Shown: piece by piece, positions 7,907 to 15,972 of the stretch
Layout: each line of letters begins with the position of its first letter
Position numbering within the stretch: the first letter of the stretch is position 1
Assembly (NCBI RefSeq): GCF_019458805.1
Contig: NZ_JAIBOA010000018.1
Coordinates: 62,001 to 126,000, forward strand
DNA: 64,000 nt
Direction: 5' to 3'
Origin: Actinomadura parmotrematis
Lineage (GTDB): Bacteria > Actinomycetota > Actinomycetes > Streptosporangiales > Streptosporangiaceae
Made by a program: the position numbers and the translations under genes
The notes under the pieces: generated by a model
What the model saw: only the letters and a program-made list of their open reading frames with translations
What the model was told of the DNA's origin: nothing
The model's database searches: none

Positions 7907-8753
7907 GCGACTGACCGTCCGCAAGACCTACAAGCTGTTCATCGGGGGCGCGTTCCCCCGGTCGGAGTCGGGCAGGTCCTACGTGGTGAACGACGGCAGG
8001 GGCGCGTTCCTCGCCAACGCCTCGCAGGCGTCCCGCAAGGACGTGCGCGACGCGGTCGGCGCGGCGCGCAAGGCGTTCGGCGGCTGGTCCGGCCGCACCG
8101 CCCACAACCGCGGCCAGATCCTCTACCGGATCGCCGAGATGCTGGAGGGCCGCCGCGCCCAGTTCGTCGACGAGCTGCGCGCGACCGGCCTCGGCAAGTC
8201 CGCCGCGTCCGACGAGGTGGACGCCGCCGTGGACCGGTGGGTCTGGTACGCCGGCTGGACCGACAAGATCGCCGCCGTGGCGGGGTCGGCGAACCCGGTG
8301 TCCGGGCCGTTCTTCAACTTCTCCACGCCCGAACCGGTCGGCGTCGTCGGCGTCGTCGCGCCGGACGCGCCGCTGCTCGGCCTCGTGTCGGTGCTCGCGC
8401 CGGTCGTCGCGACGGGCGGCACCGCCGTCGTCGTCGCGTCCGAGCCCGCCCCGCTGCCCGCGATCACCCTCGCGGAGGTGCTCGCGACCTCCGACCTGCC
8501 GGGCGGCGTCGTCAACCTGCTCACCGGCCGCCGCGACGAGCTCGCGCCCTGGCTCGCCTCGCACATGGACGTCGACGCGATCGACCTCGCGGGCGTCCCG
8601 GCGGACGGCGTCGCGGCGCTGGAGGAGGCCGCCGCGGGCAACCTCAAGCGGGTGCTGCGGCCGGCCGGCGACGACTGGTCCGGCGAGCCGGGAACCGCCC
8701 GGTTGACGGCGTTCCTGGAGACCAAGACGGTGTGGCACCCGGTGGGCGTCTGA
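7899..8753 (+). CDS. Short ALDH-family protein lacking the catalytic domain
   Basis: The 284-residue protein aligns with the N-terminal coenzyme-binding part of aldehyde dehydrogenases: KTYKLFIGGAFPRSESG, YAGWTDKIAAVAGSANPVSG, PEPVGVVGVVAPDAPLLGL, SDLPGGVVNLLTGRRDEL. It has no ELGGK glutamate and no GQxC cysteine region. It ends with FLETKTVWHP, which looks like the normal extreme C-terminus of an ALDH. The catalytic domain therefore appears to be cleanly missing rather than the gene being broken. It overlaps the full ALDH by 8 bases, which suggests a partner or regulatory subunit. Whether it binds NAD cannot be told here. Confidence 0.82.
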   Translation: MSERLTVRKTYKLFIGGAFPRSESGRSYVVNDGRGAFLANASQASRKDVRDAVGAARKAFGGWSGRTAHNRGQILYRIAEMLEGRRAQFVDELRATGLGKSAASDEVDAAVDRWVWYAGWTDKIAAVAGSANPVSGPFFNFSTPEPVGVVGVVAPDAPLLGLVSVLAPVVATGGTAVVVASEPAPLPAITLAEVLATSDLPGGVVNLLTGRRDELAPWLASHMDVDAIDLAGVPADGVAALEEAAAGNLKRVLRPAGDDWSGEPGTARLTAFLETKTVWHPVGV

Positions 8754-8837
8754 TGACGGATGTACCACGGAGTGTGTAAAGAGGTGCGGGGAGTGGAATA
8801 GGTCACCCGTAACTGATCATGTACGGGGGGTAGATCA

Positions 8838-9812
8838 GTGGCGACCACGACCACGAACCGCGCGACGCCCAGTCGCGCCAAGAAGGGCACGGGCGGCAAG
8901 TCGACGGCGGCCCGGAGCACGGCCAAGAAGCCGGCCGCCAAGCGGACCAGCGCCGCCGCCAAGACGACGGCGGCGCGGTCCACGGTCAGCGCCCGCACCA
9001 CCAAGGCGTCGACCGCGAAGAAGCCCGCGGCCAAGAAGACCACGACGGCGGCCAAGAAGACCGCCGCGTCGTCCGGCCGGAGCAGCACGGGGGCGGCGAC
9101 CAAGGTGACCGCCGCCGCGACCCAGGCCAAGGCCGCCGCCACGCAGATGAAGTCGGTGGCGACCAAGGCCAACACCTCGGTCAAGGCCATGACGGCCATG
9201 ACCAAGGCGATGGACGGCGCGACCAAGGCGATGGCGGACGCCGCCAAGGCGATGAACGCCGCCGCCAAGGTCATCACGACCGGCGCGAAGGCCGCGCCGA
9301 AGGCGTCCTCGTCGCGCAGCACGTCGTCGCGGAGCACGGCCGCCAAGAGCGGCACGGCGAAGAAGTCGACGTCGGCCGCGAAGAGCACCGGCTCCAGGAG
9401 CACGGCGAAGGCCGCTACGGCGAAGAAGCCGACGTCGTCGGCCCGCAAGACCGCGGCGTCCGGCACGAAGGCGTCCACGTCCTCGGCGCGCAAGCCCGCG
9501 TCGTCGAGCGGTTCTCGCAAGTCCACCAGCGCGGCCTCGTCGACCCGCCCGCGCGGCGTCGGCGCCCGCCGGGCGGCGCCGAAGTCGGCGGCGGACAAGA
9601 AGGCCGCGATGGCGGGGGCGAAGAAGGCCTCGCCCGCGCGCCGCACCGCGTCCCGCTCGACGACCGCGTCCCGCTCGACGACCGCGTCCCGCTCGACGAC
9701 CGCGTCCCGCTCGGCGGCCAGGCCCGCCGCGCTGGTCGAGGCCAAGACCGACGTAGGCTCGGTGCCGAGCACCAGCAGCGGCCTGATGTCGGGCGCGAAC
9801 AGCGCCCGCTGA
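8838..9812 (+). CDS. Lys/Ala/Ser/Thr-rich histone-H1-like protein
   Basis: The 324-residue, strongly basic low-complexity protein is built from AKK, KKPAAK, SRST and TAAK motifs like eukaryotic histone H1 tails and bacterial Hc1/HupS-type tails. DNA binding or nucleoid packing is the likely role. The middle (about residues 95-150) is different: Ala/Lys/Met-rich with regular TKAM.DA.KAM spacing, predicted to form long amphipathic helices somewhat like phasins or apolipoproteins. A phasin-like granule protein is therefore an alternative. Near the C-terminus, four copies of an 18-base repeat encode (T)TASRS. The start is GTG 8838 with a GGGGGG ribosome site upstream. Confidence 0.7.
   Translation: MATTTTNRATPSRAKKGTGGKSTAARSTAKKPAAKRTSAAAKTTAARSTVSARTTKASTAKKPAAKKTTTAAKKTAASSGRSSTGAATKVTAAATQAKAAATQMKSVATKANTSVKAMTAMTKAMDGATKAMADAAKAMNAAAKVITTGAKAAPKASSSRSTSSRSTAAKSGTAKKSTSAAKSTGSRSTAKAATAKKPTSSARKTAASGTKASTSSARKPASSSGSRKSTSAASSTRPRGVGARRAAPKSAADKKAAMAGAKKASPARRTASRSTTASRSTTASRSTTASRSAARPAALVEAKTDVGSVPSTSSGLMSGANSAR
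9645..9716 (+). repeat. Four tandem 18-bp repeats inside the histone-like gene
   Basis: The unit ACCGCGTCCCGCTCGACG occurs four times head to tail, the last with one change. It encodes T-A-S-R-S-T units in frame, so copy-number change by slippage would lengthen or shorten the basic tail without a frameshift. Confidence 0.9.
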
Positions 9813-9893
9813 CGGTCCCGCGACGGCGGTGGAGCCCCAGCCCGGTGACGGGACGGGGCTCTTCCGGCATCCGACACCACAGCAGGAGGGTCC

Positions 9894-10139
9894 ATGGACG
9901 ACGAGCAGATCCTGTCCCAGATCAGCGGTTACGTGACCGAGGAGAAGGACCTGCGCGGCAAGCTGCAGCGCGGCGAGCTGTCGCAGGCCGAGGAGCAGGA
10001 GCGGCTGAAGCGCATCGAGGTCGCCCTGGACCAGTGCTGGGACCTGCTGCGCCAGCGGCGCGCGCGCGAGGACGCCGGGGAGAACCCCGGCGAGGCGCAC
10101 GTCCGCCCGGCCAGCGAGGTCGAGGGCTACATCCAATAA
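9894..10139 (+). CDS. DUF2630 family protein
   Basis: This 81-residue acidic, mostly helical protein (MDDEQILSQISGYVTEEKDL, then LDQCWDLLRQRRA and EVEGYIQ at the end) matches the small actinobacterial DUF2630 family, whose function is unknown. The charged heptad-like pattern in residues 15-60 suggests a coiled coil. The start is ATG 9894 with a strong AGGAGGG site. It lies 81 bases after the histone-like gene on the same strand and may share its transcript. A hairpin follows the stop. Confidence 0.85.
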   Translation: MDDEQILSQISGYVTEEKDLRGKLQRGELSQAEEQERLKRIEVALDQCWDLLRQRRAREDAGENPGEAHVRPASEVEGYIQ

Positions 10140-10150
10140 TCCGCAATGCC

Positions 10151-10185
10151 GAGGGCCGGACCCCACCGTGTGGGAGCCGGCCCTC
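10151..10185. terminator. Terminator between DUF2630 and argS (convergent)
   Basis: GAGGGCCGG and CCGGCCCTC form a 9-bp stem, extended inside by partial pairing of CCCA with TGGG, in the 64-base gap between two convergent genes. Confidence 0.7.
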
Positions 10186-10203
10186 AAGCGCGTCCGGGAC
10201 GCG

Positions 10204-11964
10204 CTACATGCGTTCGGGGGTCTGGACGCCGAGGAGGCCGAGGCCGGTGTCCAGGGTCCGCAGCGTCACGGCGCAGAGCGCGAGCCGGGACGCCTTGGTC
10301 GCCTCGTCGGGCGCCTTCAGCACCGGGCAGTTCTCGAAGAAGGTGGTGAAGGCGTCGGCCACCGAGTACAGGTAGGCGGCCAGCTTGTGGGGCTCGGCGA
10401 GGTCGAAGGCCTGCTCGACCGCGGCGCCGAAGCCGAGCAGCTCCAGCGCGAGGGCGCGTTCGGCCGGGTCGCCGAGGACGATCGGGCCGGTGGCGTCCTC
10501 GGGTGCGAGGCCGCCCTTGCGGAAGATGGAGCGGATCCGCGCGGTCGCGTACTGGAGGTAGGGGCCGGTGTTGCCCTTGAACGCCAGCATCCGGTCGAAG
10601 TCGAAGATGTACTCGCTGTCGCGCGCCACCGACAGGTCGGCGTACTTGACGGCGCCGATGCCGACCTTGCGGGCGATGTCGTCGCGGGTGGCGGCGTCGA
10701 ACGAGTCGTCGTGGTTGACCTCGTCGTAGGCGTGCCCGGCGCGCTCGACGGCCTCGTCCAGCAGCTCGGTCAGCTTCACCGACGCGCCCGAGCGGGTGCG
10801 GAACCGCTTGCCGTCGGTGCCGAGGACCATGCCGATCTGGGCGTGCTCGGCGCGCACCGAGTCGGGCAGCCAGCCCGCCTGGCGGGCGGCGGCGAACACC
10901 ATCTGGAAGTGCAGCGCCTGGTCGGCGCCGACGACGTAGATGATCCGGTCGGCCTTGACGTCGTTGACCCGGTACCGGATGGCGGCCATGTCGGTGGTGG
11001 CGTAGCCGTAGCCGCCGTCGCTCTTGCGGATGATCAGCGGGACGGGCTGGTCGTCGCGGCCGGTGAACCCGGGCGGGAACACGCAGAGCGCGCCGTCGCT
11101 GATGACCGCGACGCCGCTCGCCTCCAGGTCGGCGCTGACGTCGGCGAGCATGTCGTTGTACTTGCTCTCGCCGGCGAGGTCGTCGTCGGTGAGGGTGACG
11201 TCGAGCCGCTCGTACACCTTGTTGATGTAGACGACGGTGTCGTCGATGAACTTCTGCCAGATCCGCAGCGTCTCGGGGTCGCCGGCCTGGAGGGCGACGA
11301 CGCGGCGCCGGGACCGCTCGGCGAAGCCGGGATCGCCGTCGAACTTGGCGCGGGCGGCCTGGTAGAACTCGTTGATGTCGCCGCGGGACAGCTCCTCGCG
11401 GGCGGCGTCCTCGCCGATGTCGAGCAGGTGCTCGATGAGCAGGCCGAACTGGGTGCCCCAGTCGCCGATGTGGTTCTGCCGCACGGGCTTGTGGCCGAGG
11501 AACTCCATCATCCGCACGAGCGAGTCGCCGACGATGGTGGTGCGCAGGTGGCCGACGTGCATCTCCTTGGCCACGTTCGGCGCGGAGTAGTCGACGACGA
11601 CGGTCTGCGCGTAGTCGGCGGCGGGCACGCCGAGCCGCTCGTCCGCCAGCATGTGCTGTGCCTGCCCGGCGATCCAGGCGTCGGCGAAGGTCAGGTTGAT
11701 GAAGCCCGGCCCGCTGACCTGCACGTCCGACACGATGTCGGCCACGTCGAGGTGCGCGACGATCTCTTCGGCGACCGCGCGCGGGTTCTGCTTCTCGCCT
11801 CGCTCGGCCTGCAGCTTCTTGGCGAGCGGCAGGGCCACGTTGGCCTGCAGGTCGGCGAACTGCGAGGGCCGGATGACCGGGTCGGTGTCCGCGTGGGACG
11901 GGCCGAAGGCGGCGGCCAGCGCGTCCTGGACGCGGGCCGCGAGTACGAGCTGCGGATCGGGCAT
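10204..11964 (-). CDS. argS: Arginyl-tRNA synthetase
   Basis: The 586-residue class I synthetase has the N-terminal Arg-tRNA synthetase domain (VALPLAKKLQAER), the HIGH-type signature in SAPNVAKEMHVGHLRTT, HIGDWGTQFGLLIEH, a KMSKS-equivalent GTDGKRFRTRSG, and the C-terminal DALR anticodon-binding domain ending LLGVQTPERM. It charges tRNA-Arg with arginine. The start is ATG 11964. No lysA or hom neighbours are present, so this is a stand-alone housekeeping gene flanked by a convergent DUF2630 gene and a divergent small gene. Confidence 0.96.
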   Translation of the reverse strand: MPDPQLVLAARVQDALAAAFGPSHADTDPVIRPSQFADLQANVALPLAKKLQAERGEKQNPRAVAEEIVAHLDVADIVSDVQVSGPGFINLTFADAWIAGQAQHMLADERLGVPAADYAQTVVVDYSAPNVAKEMHVGHLRTTIVGDSLVRMMEFLGHKPVRQNHIGDWGTQFGLLIEHLLDIGEDAAREELSRGDINEFYQAARAKFDGDPGFAERSRRRVVALQAGDPETLRIWQKFIDDTVVYINKVYERLDVTLTDDDLAGESKYNDMLADVSADLEASGVAVISDGALCVFPPGFTGRDDQPVPLIIRKSDGGYGYATTDMAAIRYRVNDVKADRIIYVVGADQALHFQMVFAAARQAGWLPDSVRAEHAQIGMVLGTDGKRFRTRSGASVKLTELLDEAVERAGHAYDEVNHDDSFDAATRDDIARKVGIGAVKYADLSVARDSEYIFDFDRMLAFKGNTGPYLQYATARIRSIFRKGGLAPEDATGPIVLGDPAERALALELLGFGAAVEQAFDLAEPHKLAAYLYSVADAFTTFFENCPVLKAPDEATKASRLALCAVTLRTLDTGLGLLGVQTPERM

Positions 11965-12080
11965 GGTCCAAGGTTATCGGCGCGCCCCTGGGAGGCGGGT
12001 AATCCTTTGTCCCGGGCATGCCGTCGCCCGGGGAGCGGTCCGGCTGACGCCCGGCGCCCCGGCGTGGGACAGTGGCGGCG

Positions 12081-12317
12081 ATGAGCGGCACCGGCGCCGA
12101 GGGCCCCAGGGTCGAGGACCTCGTGGTGAAGGACGTCGGCAACGACGTCCACCTGTTCGTCGACCCCGGGACGGGCCGCGTCGTCGGCACCCTCTACGCC
12201 GAGGGCGGCGGCTGGTGGTGCGGGCGGGCGCCGAGCGGCGAGGTGCTGCGCTTCCAGGTCCCCGAGGACGTCGCCGAGCCCTGGCGCGCCGCCGCCGAGC
12301 GGCTGCGGGGCGCCTAG
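12081..12317 (+). CDS. Small conserved-looking protein of unknown function
   Basis: This 78-residue protein (MSGTGAEGPRVEDLVVKDVG, then VGTLYAEGGGWWCGRAPSGE and PWRAAAERLRGA) has a WW-containing beta-rich centre and no recognised motif. Base composition and codon use fit a real gene. The start could be ATG 12081 or GTG 12072; neither has a clear ribosome site. Its TAG stop forms CTAG, shared with the TAG of the convergent NmrA-like remnant, so the two ends meet on the same four bases. Confidence 0.55.
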   Translation: MSGTGAEGPRVEDLVVKDVGNDVHLFVDPGTGRVVGTLYAEGGGWWCGRAPSGEVLRFQVPEDVAEPWRAAAERLRGA

Positions 12318-12572
12318 CGGAAGGCGTCCGCGTTGCGGGCGCACCAGCCGGCGAAGGCGCGCGGCGGCGCCGTCCCGCATCAGCGCGTGGCCCTCCAGGA
12401 GCGCGGCGGCGAGCTCGGGGGGAGCGCCGCGCGGGAAGCGGGACGCGACGGCCTCCTCGGGCGTCGTGGTCGCGCGGACCTCGACGTCGCGCCCGATCGC
12501 CTTCCCGATCAGGGCGGCCTGCTCGGCGACGGTCAGCAACTCGCCCCCCGGTCAGCGCGTACGCCGCGCCCT
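12314..12572 (-). pseudogene. Remnant of an NmrA-like NAD(P)-binding protein (C-terminal part, frameshifted)
   Basis: Three pieces in different frames read together as the C-terminus of an NmrA/SDR-type protein: HEGAAYALTGG, then LLTVAEQAALIGKAIGRDVE through LLEGHALMRDGAA, then RAFAGWCARNADAFR and a stop. At least two frameshifts separate them, and the N-terminal two-thirds with the nucleotide-binding motif are absent. The upstream edge ends where a partial copy of the 102-bp palindrome begins at 12577. This is a decayed gene, probably truncated by a deletion that ended in that element. Confidence 0.7.
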
Positions 12573-12576
12573 CGTG

Positions 12577-12609
12577 GCCGCAAGTCAACGAGGGGTGAAC
12601 GGGTGGTCG
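12577..12609 (-). repeat. Partial copy of the 102-bp palindromic element (terminal 33 bp)
   Basis: Read on the minus strand, this begins CGACCACCCGTTCAC and runs to GTTGACTTGCGGC. It matches the first 33 bases of the left arm of the copies at 17508 and 49627 with only a few changes (first base C for T, GTTCAC for GGTCAC). Homology stops abruptly at 12576/12577, before the GTGTTG core, and pseudogene sequence follows at once. Confidence 0.7.
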
Positions 12610-12636
12610 CGGCGGGGCAGGGTGGGGCGGGGGCGG

Positions 12637-13629
12637 TCAGTCGGTGGCGGCGAGGAGGCGGCGGAGCCAGCGGGTGCGGGCCTCGCGGGCGCCGGCGGCG
12701 ATAGGGGCGTGCGGGACGAACATGTCGAAGGCGTGGCAGCCGCCCGGCCAGACGTGCAGCTCGGCGACGCCGCCCGCCTGCCAGATGCGGGTCGCGTAGG
12801 CGACGTCCTCGTCGCGGAAGGTCTCGGCGCTGCCGGCGTCGATGAACGCGGGCGGCAGGCCCGACAGGTCGGCCGCGCGGGCCGGGGCCGCGTACGGCGA
12901 CACGTCCGGGCCGCCGCGGGCGTCGCCGAGCAGCGCCGTCCAGCCGGTGTCGTTGGCGGTGCGGTCCCAGATGCCGAGCCCGGCCATCTGGACGGCCGAC
13001 GGCGTGTCGTTGCGGTCGTCGAGCATCGGGCAGACCAGGAGCTGCCCGAGCAGCGCGGGGCCGCCCCGGTCGCGGGCCATGAGCGCGAGCGCGGCGGCGA
13101 GGCCACCGCCCGCGCTGACGCCGCCGACGATGATCCGCTCCGGATCCAGGCCGAGTTCGGCGGCGTGCGCGGCCGTCCAGAGGAGCCCGGCGTAGCAGTC
13201 CTCGACGGGGCCGGGGTGCGGGGTCTCGGGCGCGAGCCGGTAGCCGACCGACACGATCGCGGTGCGGCGCTCGGTCCAGTCCTGCACCTCGGTGACCATG
13301 GTCCGCTCGTCCCCGAAGATCATCCCGCCGCCGTGGGCGTGGTAGAGCACGGGAACGGGGCCCTCGGCGTCCGTGGGGACGCAGATGAGCAGCGTGACGT
13401 CCGGGGCGCCCGCCGGGCCGGGGACGGCGCGCTCCTCGACGCGGTAGGCGCCGTCCCGGGCCAGCTCCGCCAGGGACGGCGGCGGGAGGACGGCGCGCTG
13501 CTCGCGCAGCTTCGGCAGGTTCTCCAGGGTGAACGGCAGGGGCGGGACGTCGATCGCGGCGAGCACGGCCGCGACCTCCGGGTCGAAGGGCGGGGGCGGG
13601 CCGACGGCGCCGCTGGCCGGAGCGTTCAT
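12637..13629 (-). CDS. Alpha/beta hydrolase of the hormone-sensitive-lipase (HSL) type
   Basis: The 330-residue esterase carries the HSL-family oxyanion motif HGGG (YHAHGGGMIFGDER), the nucleophile in GVSAGGGLAAAL, an acid in FIDAGSAETFRDEDV and a histidine in WPGGCHAFDMF. It would hydrolyse short acyl esters in the cytoplasm; the natural substrate is unknown. The start is ATG 13629, preceded by AGGAGG at good spacing. The gene lies downstream of the MFS gene on the same strand with an 83-base gap. Confidence 0.9.
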   Translation of the reverse strand: MNAPASGAVGPPPPFDPEVAAVLAAIDVPPLPFTLENLPKLREQRAVLPPPSLAELARDGAYRVEERAVPGPAGAPDVTLLICVPTDAEGPVPVLYHAHGGGMIFGDERTMVTEVQDWTERRTAIVSVGYRLAPETPHPGPVEDCYAGLLWTAAHAAELGLDPERIIVGGVSAGGGLAAALALMARDRGGPALLGQLLVCPMLDDRNDTPSAVQMAGLGIWDRTANDTGWTALLGDARGGPDVSPYAAPARAADLSGLPPAFIDAGSAETFRDEDVAYATRIWQAGGVAELHVWPGGCHAFDMFVPHAPIAAGAREARTRWLRRLLAATD

Positions 13630-13712
13630 GAGTCCTCCTCGTGCGGGGGGGGTAACCGCGATCACCATTGTGCGACGCCCGGCCGCCGGCCCGTCCGCCG
13701 CCCTGCGGACAA

Positions 13713-14969
13713 TCAGGCGGCCGACGGTTCGGGCGCCGGCTCGGGGAGGGGTTCGGGCGCCTCGCGCCGGGGCAGCAGCAGCGGTGTCGCGATGAGCAGG
13801 ACGCCCGCGAGCGCGATCGCCGCCCGCGTGCCGAGGACCGCGCCGAACACGCCCCACAGCGCGGTCATCGCCGCGATCGACGCCTTGCTCGTCACCGACC
13901 AGGCCGCCATCGTCCGGGCGACGCGGTCCTGCGGCGTCCGCTCCAGGCGCGCGGCGGCGAGCAGCGGAGTGAAGATCCCCATACAGGTGATCAGCGCCAG
14001 CTCGACGCCCATGACGAGCGCGAGCCCGGCCGCGCCGGGGCCGACGAGCGCCAGGCCGACCGGCCAGAGCGTGCGGACCGTCCCGGTCGCCAGCATCACC
14101 CGGTGCCGCCCGAACCGGGCGGCGAGCGGCCGCGCCACCCGCGCCCCGGCGAGGCCGCCGAGGCAGGGCAGCGCGAACGCCAGCCCGTACTGCCAGGGCG
14201 CGAAGCCGAGGTCGCCGAGCATCAGGACGGCGAGCGGCGGCGCCACCGCCATGATCAGGCCGTTCACCAGGACGCCGTTCAGGAACAGCGCGCGGAGCGT
14301 CGGGTCCGCCCAGATGAACCGCCAGCCGTCCGCCAGGTCGCGGGCGCGCGGCCGGGACGCGGCGCGGGCGGGGCGCGGCTCGTCCCCGCGGATCGCGCGG
14401 ATGCCGAGGGCCGACAGCAGGAAGCTCGCGGCGTTCGCCAGCACCGTCGCGACCGGGCCGAGCGCGCCGATCGCGAGGCCGCCGAGCGGCGGGCCGAGCG
14501 CGGTCGTCGTCCAGGTGGTCGCCTCGAAGCGGGAGCTCGCGGTGAGCAGGCCCGCGCGCGGGACGAGCGCCTTCAGGCAGGCGCCGCTCGCGGCCGTGAA
14601 GGCGATGTCGGCCGCGGCGACGACCATGGAGACGGCGAGGAGCTGCGCGAACGTCAGGACGCCGAGGGCGTAGGCGGCGGGGACGCTGAGCAGCGCCGCG
14701 CACCGCACCAGGTCCATCGCGATCATCACGGGCCGCTTGCGGCGGCCCTCCACCCACGGCCCGAGCGGGAGCGCCAGCACCGTCCCCGCCGCGAGGCCCG
14801 CCGCGGCGAGCGCCGAGACCCGCGCCGGCCCGGCGTCCAGCACCTTGATCGCGATGAGCGGGAAGGCGTCGAACGCCAGCCACGTGCCGGCCGAGCTGGT
14901 CGCGAACGCCGCCCACAGCCACCCGAAGTCCCGGCCGAGCCGTACCGTTTCGTCTGTCACCCGCGCCAT
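13713..14969 (-). CDS. MFS transporter
   Basis: The 418-residue membrane protein has about 12 hydrophobic segments and an MFS-type basic loop (WVEGRRKRPVMIAMDLVRCA) between helices 2 and 3, as in the EntS/MefA-like drug or siderophore exporter group. The C-terminal tail is Pro/Glu-rich. It is transcribed away from a LysR regulator with 82 bases between them, containing a perfect inverted repeat. Proton-driven export of a small molecule is likely; the substrate is unknown. Confidence 0.85.
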   Translation of the reverse strand: MARVTDETVRLGRDFGWLWAAFATSSAGTWLAFDAFPLIAIKVLDAGPARVSALAAAGLAAGTVLALPLGPWVEGRRKRPVMIAMDLVRCAALLSVPAAYALGVLTFAQLLAVSMVVAAADIAFTAASGACLKALVPRAGLLTASSRFEATTWTTTALGPPLGGLAIGALGPVATVLANAASFLLSALGIRAIRGDEPRPARAASRPRARDLADGWRFIWADPTLRALFLNGVLVNGLIMAVAPPLAVLMLGDLGFAPWQYGLAFALPCLGGLAGARVARPLAARFGRHRVMLATGTVRTLWPVGLALVGPGAAGLALVMGVELALITCMGIFTPLLAAARLERTPQDRVARTMAAWSVTSKASIAAMTALWGVFGAVLGTRAAIALAGVLLIATPLLLPRREAPEPLPEPAPEPSAA

Positions 14970-15016
14970 CCAAACGACCCGGCGGGCACGCCCGCAAACA
15001 ACCTCCCGGAGTCCCC

Positions 15017-15039
15017 GGCCACAACCAGAGGTTGTGGCC
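15017..15039. promoter_or_regulatory. Perfect inverted repeat in the MFS/LysR divergent promoter
   Basis: GGCCACAACC and GGTTGTGGCC are exact inverted 10-mers separated by AGA, 12 bases before the LysR start. This dyad is a strong candidate binding site for the LysR protein, which would control both itself and the transporter. Confidence 0.7.
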
Positions 15040-15051
15040 TAGGTTGGGGGC

Positions 15052-15972
15052 GTGCAGATCGACGCCGTGCGGACGTTCGCCGCCATCGCGGACGCGAGCA
15101 GCTTCCAGGACGCCGCCGACGACCTGGAGATCAGCCAGCAGGCCGTCTCCAAGCGCGTCGCCGGGCTGGAGCGCGACCTCGGCGTCCGGCTGTTCGCCCG
15201 CACCGCGCGCGGCGCGCAGCTCACCGCCGACGGGCTCGCGTTCCTGCCGCACGCCCGCGCGCTCCTGCGGGCCGCCGAGCGCGCCGAGGCGGCCGTCCGG
15301 CCGGGCGGCCGCGCGCTGCGGATCGACGTCGTCGGCCGCAAGCTCGCGCCCGCCGAGCTGGTGCGCGGCTTCCACGCCGCGTATCCGGACGCCCGGATCG
15401 ACGTCGCGACGCCGCCCGACGCCGCCGCGGCCGTCGCCGCCGTCGCGGCGGGCACGCTGGACGCCGCGCTCCGCGCCGTCACCGCACCCGCGCGGCTGCC
15501 GGACGGCGTCGCGTCCGCCCGCGTCCACGACGAGCCCGTGCAGCTCCTCGTCGGCGCCTCCCACCCGCTCGCGACCGCGCCCGCCGCGCGGCCCGCCGAC
15601 CTCGCCGCGCACCGCGTCTGGCTGCCCGGCATCGTCCCGGGCACCGAATGGGCGGCCTACTACGACGATCTCGCCGCCGCGTTCGGGTTCACCATCGAGA
15701 CGGCCGGCGCCGACTTCGGCGCCGAGCCGCTGCTCGAAACCGTCGCCCGCGACCCGGCCCTGGCCACCCTCATCGGCGAAGGCACCCAGCTCTTCCCGCC
15801 GCCCGGCCTGGACCTCCGCCGCGTCCCCCTCCGCGACCCGACCCCCGTCTACCCGCACTCCCTGGTCTGGCGCGAGGACAACCCCCACCCCACCCTGGCC
15901 GCCCTCCGCGCCTACCTGACCCCCCGCACACCCTCGCCCGTCCCGTCCTGGACCCCCGCCTGGACCCACTGA
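15052..15972 (+). CDS. LysR-family transcriptional regulator
   Basis: The 306-residue protein has a typical LysR winged helix-turn-helix in residues 1-60 (FAAIADASSFQDAADDLEIS, then QQAVSKRVAGLERDLGVRLF and TARGAQLTADG). A periplasmic-binding-protein-like effector domain follows to about residue 285. The start is GTG 15052. It is divergent from the MFS transporter across a perfect dyad and so probably regulates that transporter in response to its substrate. Its TGA stop is the first three bases of the 102-bp palindrome. Confidence 0.9.
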   Translation: MQIDAVRTFAAIADASSFQDAADDLEISQQAVSKRVAGLERDLGVRLFARTARGAQLTADGLAFLPHARALLRAAERAEAAVRPGGRALRIDVVGRKLAPAELVRGFHAAYPDARIDVATPPDAAAAVAAVAAGTLDAALRAVTAPARLPDGVASARVHDEPVQLLVGASHPLATAPAARPADLAAHRVWLPGIVPGTEWAAYYDDLAAAFGFTIETAGADFGAEPLLETVARDPALATLIGEGTQLFPPPGLDLRRVPLRDPTPVYPHSLVWREDNPHPTLAALRAYLTPRTPSPVPSWTPAWTH

